64,000 bases of DNA from the NCBI RefSeq assembly GCF_017875465.1, contig NZ_JAGGMQ010000001.1, positions 1,612,001 through 1,676,000 of the forward strand, read 5' to 3'. The position numbers and the translations under genes are program-made. Under the pieces are notes generated by a model that did not search any database, was not told the DNA's origin, and saw nothing but the letters and a program-made list of their open reading frames with translations. The DNA comes from Winslowiella toletana. Lineage in GTDB: Bacteria > Pseudomonadota > Gammaproteobacteria > Enterobacterales > Enterobacteriaceae. This document shows, piece after piece, positions 60,058-64,000 of the stretch; positions within the stretch are counted from its first letter, which is position 1; each line of letters begins with the position of its first letter.

Positions 60058-60795
60058 ATGAACCTGTTTGACAGATTCGACAAGAAAGTGAGTGAGCGGC
60101 GTGACAAAGAAGCTGGTTTCGTCAGCCTTAATCAGATTTGCTTGTATATGAAATCTGTCAGGCCATCAGCTTCATGGCAAGATCTTGCCGATAGTTTTGT
60201 AACTACGCTTCTTGCTCTACAAGCCCCTCCTAAGCTTTATCGATTGGAAAACGGAGCAATGCTTGATGTTTCCATCGTCAATGCTTCCCTGGAGAGAGAG
60301 AGGGACAGTAAGCCTCGTTCATTTGAGGAGATGGGGCGTTTTATGGGAACGTCGGCTCAAACATTGATGAGAAAACTGAATGAAGAAAGCATCAACGACC
60401 CGAAGCTAGCTCTTTACGGATATCAAAAAGCCGATCTAAAAAGCGCCTTCGATACAGATTTTACCGATACCGCAGATATTCCAACTTTAGTAACAGGGCA
60501 TGAAGCTACTTTAATAGCCGAAATAGAGCTATTAAAGTCAGAAAACGCACGTCTGCAAAAAGCGTTACGTGATCCACACCCTAATGCGGAACGACATGCT
60601 ACTAACCGCGAGCAGATTCTTCTTGCTGCCCTGTACTTGCTTTATAACGAGCCAGAGCTGTGGAAGAAAAAAACAAAAGAGGCTCTGACAAGCATTGTCC
60701 CAACGCCAACAATGCTCTCAAAAGAGTTAGAAAATCTCGGCCACCATCTTTGGAGTAGTGGCTCTTCCCCACTGTCTGAATCGCCACGGGTTTAA
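60058..60795 (+). pseudogene. Hypothetical island protein, 3' end replaced by an IS element
   Basis: Reading frame of 245 residues starting MNLFDRFDKKVSERRDKEAG; contains a likely HTH-like or helical middle (SFEEMGRFMGTSAQTLMRKL) and a coiled coil (ELLKSENARLQKAL). I do not recognise it. The last six codons (SESPRV and stop) are encoded by the left terminal repeat of the IS at 60777, so the original C-terminus is missing. The gene is visibly AT-richer than the core and lies just after the ileX tRNA. Confidence 0.6.
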
Positions 60796-60839
60796 CAGAC
60801 ACCTCAGAGTCATTTAAGATGACTTAAAGAGAGGTGCCC

Positions 60840-61118
60840 ATGAGCGGTAAGCGTTATCCTGAAGAGTTTAAAATTGAAGCAGTCAAACAGGTTGTTGATC
60901 GTGGTCATTCTGTTTCCAGCGTTGCAACACGTCTCGATATCACCACCTACAGCCTTTACGCCTGGATAAAGAAGTACGGTCCGGATTCTTCCACTAATAA
61001 AGAACAGTCAGATGCTCAGGCCGAGATCCGCCGTCTCCAGAAAGAGCTGAAGCGGGTTACCGACGAACGGGACATATTAAAAAAAGCCGCGGCGTACTTC
61101 GCAAAGCTGTCCGACTGA
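60840..61118 (+). CDS. IS3-family transposase OrfA
   Basis: 92-residue HTH protein (MSGKRYPEEFKIEAVKQVV, then HSVSSVATRLDITTYSLYAWIKKYG) with a C-terminal leucine-zipper region (EIRRLQKELKRVTDERDILKK). Binds the IS ends and joins OrfB by a -1 frameshift; a slippery run of seven A lies at 61079-61085. ATG 60840 follows GAGG. Confidence 0.88.
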   Translation: MSGKRYPEEFKIEAVKQVVDRGHSVSSVATRLDITTYSLYAWIKKYGPDSSTNKEQSDAQAEIRRLQKELKRVTDERDILKKAAAYFAKLSD

Positions 61119-61986
61119 GGTACGCCTTTATCCGCGACAACAGCCGTTGCTGGCCTGTTCGTTTGCTCTGTCGGGTTCTGGATGTGCATCCGAGTGGATT
61201 TTATTTCTGGCTTCAGCAGCCACATTCACAGCGTCACCAGACAGACCAGATGCTGACCGGGCAGATCAAACAGTTCTGGCTTGAGTCTGGCTGCGTCTAT
61301 GGTTATCGCAAGATCCATCTCGATCTGCGTGATACCAGGCAGCAGTGCGGAGTGAACCGGGTCTGGCGACTGATGAAGCGTGCCGGAATAAAAGCTCAGG
61401 TTGGGTGCCGTAGCCCACGGGCACGTAAAGGCGAAGCCAGCATCACATCGCCCAACAGGCTCCAGCGACAGTTCAATCCGGATGCTCCGGATGAGCGTTG
61501 GGTAACGGACATAACCTACATCAGGACCCACGAAGGCTGGCTGTATCTGGCCGTGGTTGTTGACCTGTTCTCACGTAAGGTTATCGGCTGGTCAATGCAA
61601 CCCCGCATGACAAAAGAGATTGCCCTGAACGCATTACTTATGGCGGTGTGGAGGCGTAATCCTCGAAAGCAGGTACTGGTTCACTCTGATCAGGGCAGTC
61701 AGTACACGAGCCATGAGTGGCAGTCGTTCCTGAATTACACGGTCTGGAAGGCAGCATGAGTCGTCGCGGTAACTGCCACGACAATGCGGTTGCGGAAAGC
61801 TTTTTCCAGCTACTGAAACGCGAACGGATTAAGAAAAAGATCTACGGAACGAGAGACGAAGCCAGAAGCGATATTTTTGATTACATCGAAATTTTTTATA
61901 ACAATAAGCGTCGGCATGGCTCGAGCGAGCAGATGCCACCGGCTGAATATGAAAACCTATATTATCAACGGCTCAGAAGTGTCTAA
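61082..61986 (+). pseudogene. IS3-family transposase OrfB, inactivated by a frameshift
   Basis: DDE integrase catalytic protein in the -1 frame relative to orfA (WVTDITYIRTHEGWLYLAVVVDLFSRKVIGW and HSDQGSQYTSHEWQSFL carry the first two Asp). Near 61735 the frame is lost by what looks like a one-base deletion; the rest (GNCHDNAVAESFFQLLKRE, holding the catalytic Glu) continues in another frame from about 61735 to 61986. The catalytic triad is thus split and the element cannot move on its own. A sequencing error is the alternative. Confidence 0.8.
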
Positions 61987-62004
61987 ATTATCCGTGGCGA
62001 TTCA

Positions 62005-62309
62005 TAGTCATCTCATCCCCTCCTTATTTTGTTAATTCTGATAGTTGATTCCTGTTCACAGTATAACCGCTGCCCTTTTGCATCACACGCAATTTCTGGT
62101 GCTCAGCACTTTGCGGACAATAATTCATTTATCCCGTGGCGCGTGCTCACACCCCGGCCACGCCTGCCCGCTTTGTGTAGTGGTTTTCATGCAGCTGCAT
62201 GAACTCACCGAAGCCGCACCGGATCTGGCGCTAAAAAGGATCCAGACGAGGGATCCACTCATGCGAAACCATGCACAAATGCATGGTTTGTTAGTAGCGA
62301 AAACGGGTT
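62005..62309. other. Gap without a recognisable gene, between IS and toxin module
   Basis: About 305 bp. Contains two small palindromes (ATGCAGCTGCAT near 62188 and ATGCAAATGCAT-like copies with CATGCACAAATGCATG near 62270) and scattered stops on all frames. On the minus strand there are fragments that could be the remnant of a plasmid or island gene, but none has a start, ribosome site and length that I can support. Confidence 0.4.
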
Positions 62310-62648
62310 CTAAAAATGGGACAGCTCGGTGGAGTAGCCTTTGTCATGCATGTACTCAACGAGACGCTGGCTGACGATATCAAGCCATTCTTGTGCAGAC
62401 ATTTCCCAGCGATCCGGCGCAAACTCACCACCATAACGAGCCAGTAGCACCTCACTTCTGTCAGCCTGGCCATTCAGCTCAGTCAAATTAGCCAGCAACA
62501 TTCTTAAAGAAAAATCTGATGAGGTATTCAGATACTCATTAAGTAGATTGTCAAAATCGCAATTCTCATCAAAGATATCGCAATCCTGCCCAAAATAGAT
62601 AATAACCAGATTATCCAGTTCACATGATTTTTCGATATTTGTATCCAT
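62310..62648 (-). CDS. CdiI-like immunity protein
   Basis: 112-residue acidic protein resembling the CdiI_2 group of contact-dependent-inhibition immunity proteins (LVIIYFGQDCDIFDENCDFDNLLNEYL at about residues 14-40, then SLRMLLANLTELNGQ). It starts 9 bp after the toxin stop, with AGGGAAG ribosome site, so it would be made together with the toxin and neutralise it in the cytoplasm. Acidic charge suits binding to a basic RNase. Pairing is inferred from position and family. Confidence 0.7.
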   Translation of the reverse strand: MDTNIEKSCELDNLVIIYFGQDCDIFDENCDFDNLLNEYLNTSSDFSLRMLLANLTELNGQADRSEVLLARYGGEFAPDRWEMSAQEWLDIVSQRLVEYMHDKGYSTELSHF

Positions 62649-62657
62649 TCTTCCCTC

Positions 62658-63473
62658 TCACGGCACCGGATATGCAGTTACAATATAGTAAGTCTTATTG
62701 CCATATTGTTTAGCCTCAATAATCACCCTTACACCGTATGCTTTTTTAACGGCAGTAGTGCCTTTCTCTATATATCGCCCAACCGAAAAATAAAATCGAT
62801 GTTCGAGGCGAAGTCTGGATCCCGGACGCATATATTTTAATGCGTTTTCAATCTGAAATCGTTTAAGCGTCAGCACCTCTGAAATCAGCAACTCAGCATG
62901 TCGTGTATTCAGGAAAGTACTGGCGCGGGTTGGTGCACTTGGAGCGGTCAGCCGGGCTATCAACTGTTCCGATGTCTGACCTACGTGGCGCGATATGGTA
63001 TGTCCCAGCGCCCCGCCTTCATGCTCCGCCAGCCTAATCCGACCTGAGTATACCGATGCAATTCGCGCGGCACCTGCAGCACTGGCGAAAGCCAGCGGAA
63101 CCAGCAAATCAACAGTAACACCAACTTTATATGCCGTTGCGGCATCAGCCCCAAGTTGCTCAGCGGCCAATTTAGCCAGCTCAGCTGTAGCTGTCTGCGA
63201 TTCACGACCGGTAATAACCTGGTTTAACGATGTCCTGATTGTATCAAGACTGTGCGCTCCAACTACCACGCACCCCGCCTTGGTTATCATTGTTGGTTCA
63301 GGCACAACGCATAGCGCACCAGCGCCAAACGATTCCACAACACCGCCAACTACACCCAGCCCACCCCAAAGGCGGTTACTCCAGGTTTCGCCTTCACTCA
63401 CCGTTTTCTTATGCAGTATTGCTGCCATTTGTACCGGTGATACAGCTAATGTTAATCCCTCATTTTCATTCAT
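62658..63473 (-). CDS. RNase A-like polymorphic toxin (CdiA-CT/RNase_A-like domain)
   Basis: 271 residues from ATG 63473 (AAGGA seven bases upstream). The C-terminal domain (from about 145) has HEGGALGHTISRHVG and the terminal IVTAYPVP. His151, Arg162, Thr266 and Tyr268 match, in order and near spacing, the catalytic set I recall for the Yersinia kristensenii CdiA-CT, a bacterial RNase A. The N-terminal part (1-145) is Ala/Gly-rich and hydrophobic (GLGVVGGVVESFGAGALCVVPEP) and resembles leader regions of secreted effectors, not CdiA. No signal peptide; delivery route unknown. An immunity gene follows. Confidence 0.72.
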   Translation of the reverse strand: MNENEGLTLAVSPVQMAAILHKKTVSEGETWSNRLWGGLGVVGGVVESFGAGALCVVPEPTMITKAGCVVVGAHSLDTIRTSLNQVITGRESQTATAELAKLAAEQLGADAATAYKVGVTVDLLVPLAFASAAGAARIASVYSGRIRLAEHEGGALGHTISRHVGQTSEQLIARLTAPSAPTRASTFLNTRHAELLISEVLTLKRFQIENALKYMRPGSRLRLEHRFYFSVGRYIEKGTTAVKKAYGVRVIIEAKQYGNKTYYIVTAYPVP

Positions 63474-63542
63474 TTTCAAATCCTTTTAGCTGTGAATATG
63501 AATTTTGAATGAAAGTAAGGGTATTCCCAAAAAAGAATTCAA

Positions 63543-63767
63543 TCAACCAAACGGAATACGAATAACGCCTTGCTGCGCTCTTTGTTCAACATTGCCGTCG
63601 TCAAAAATATTTTTTACTACAGCTCGGTTAACTGAGAACGCACTTTTACGTGATGGTGTCATACGTTCAGTTGATACAGCGCTGGCCGCCAGCTGCCCTA
63701 CTTCAGCCATGGTTTTCATAACGTAAACCGGTAACGCACCAGTCAGGGGCAGAACATGATCAGTCAT
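63543..63767 (-). CDS. Unrecognised small protein upstream of the toxin
   Basis: 74 residues, MTDHVLPLTGALPVYVMKT at the start and VNRAVVKNIFDDGNVEQRAQQGVIRIPFG at the end. No signal peptide or membrane helix. It overlaps the preceding partial gene by 8 bp and lies 69 bp before the toxin gene, so it is part of the same minus-strand transcription unit. May be an adaptor or chaperone for the toxin; that is inference only. Confidence 0.5.
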   Translation of the reverse strand: MTDHVLPLTGALPVYVMKTMAEVGQLAASAVSTERMTPSRKSAFSVNRAVVKNIFDDGNVEQRAQQGVIRIPFG

Positions 63768-64000
63768 ATAGCCATTTTCCGGCCTTCACCGATTCAACAA
63801 ACATACTGACAGTCAGTGCTTTTTTATCCTGCTCTGGCGCTTTTTTTGAAAAGAAGCCTTTTGTTTTCCACGGGTAGTAATGATGAAGGGTGAAACTGCT
63901 TCCATCTGTACCGAATTGCCCGAAAACAACTTCTGCCGTCTGCTCAATATCATCAGCTTCAAAGGTATCCTGAAGCGGCGAGCGCTCATCAATTTCTATT
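63760..64000 (-). CDS. Partial unrecognised gene at the window edge
   Basis: The minus-strand frame is open from the window end to the TGA at 63762-63760, encoding the last 79 residues of a protein (contains FTLHHYYPWKTKGFFSKKA and ends VSMFVESVKAGKWLYD). Start is outside the window. Overlap with the next gene indicates an operon with the 74-residue protein and the RNase A-like toxin. Function not recognised. Confidence 0.55.
   Translation of the reverse strand, partial: IEIDERSPLQDTFEADDIEQTAEVVFGQFGTDGSSFTLHHYYPWKTKGFFSKKAPEQDKKALTVSMFVESVKAGKWLYD

Larger units (their letters stand above)
60777..62004 (+). mobile_element. IS3-family insertion sequence (about 1.23 kb)
   Basis: Imperfect terminal repeats: TGAATCGCCACGG at 60777 and its exact reverse complement CCGTGGCGATTCA ending at 62004, with further matches inside (AGACAC). 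Contains orfA and a frameshifted orfB. The flanks (CTGTC on the left, TAGTC on the right) do not show a clear 3- or 4-bp target duplication. Confidence 0.85.

Noticed and set aside
59938..64000. Repeat of the ileX 3' end marking the far attachment site
   Set aside because: No second copy of the CCAGCAGGGGCCACCA end was found within the window; any attR must lie beyond it.

Overview
The window is chromosomal DNA from a member of the Enterobacterales, most likely Erwiniaceae (Pantoea/Erwinia-like). From about 30 kb to 58 kb the gene order follows the Escherichia coli parE-to-mug region: parE-yqiA-cpdA-yqiB-nudF / tolC-ygiB-ygiC / ygiD / ribB / ubiK / hldE-glnE-ygiF / ygiM / cca / uppP / folB / plsY / tsaD / rpsU-dnaG-rpoD / mug / ileX tRNA. 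An ERIC element, an FMN riboswitch before ribB and a mar/sox/rob-like box before tolC fit this placement. A periplasmic PheC-type cyclohexadienyl dehydratase and plant-associated scavenging genes favour Erwiniaceae over Escherichia. I cannot name the species.

Accessory region 1 (1-13.4 kb): a truncated PRD regulator followed by a split fructose-type PTS (EIIA, EIIB, EIIC) and two different class II aldolases; two divergent, closely related M20D amidohydrolases; a VOC-family protein; an orphan Tlde1-like peptidoglycan-targeting effector with a probable immunity partner; a sulfonate-type operon (two substrate-binding proteins, one without a signal peptide, and an SsuD-like monooxygenase, but no permease or ATPase); and pheC.

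Accessory region 2 (14.5-30.2 kb): mdaB-ygiN, which lie next to parE in E. coli, are separated from parE here by about 15.7 kb. This block holds a LysR regulator, a class A acid phosphatase, a DUF4034/Sel1-like protein with a 36-residue membrane peptide, and a large cluster in which two complete methionine-type ABC importers flank an isopenicillin-N-synthase-like oxygenase and a BisC-like molybdoenzyme. An aminotransferase and a GldA-fold dehydrogenase diverge from it. Together these look like an uptake-and-conversion pathway for an unidentified sulfur-containing or modified amino acid.

Core region (30.2-59.9 kb): housekeeping functions covering topoisomerase IV, efflux, cofactor and envelope synthesis, tRNA maturation and the macromolecular-synthesis operon. 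The exceptions are a capsular-type glycosyltransferase between rpoD and mug, and a TetR/SDR pair with clear palindromic operators.

Island start (59.9-64 kb): downstream of the ileX tRNA the DNA is AT-richer. It carries a hypothetical gene cut by an IS3-family element whose transposase is frameshifted, then a minus-strand module with an RNase A-like (CdiA-CT type) toxin, a CdiI-like immunity protein and two unrecognised genes that run out of the window. No integrase is present.
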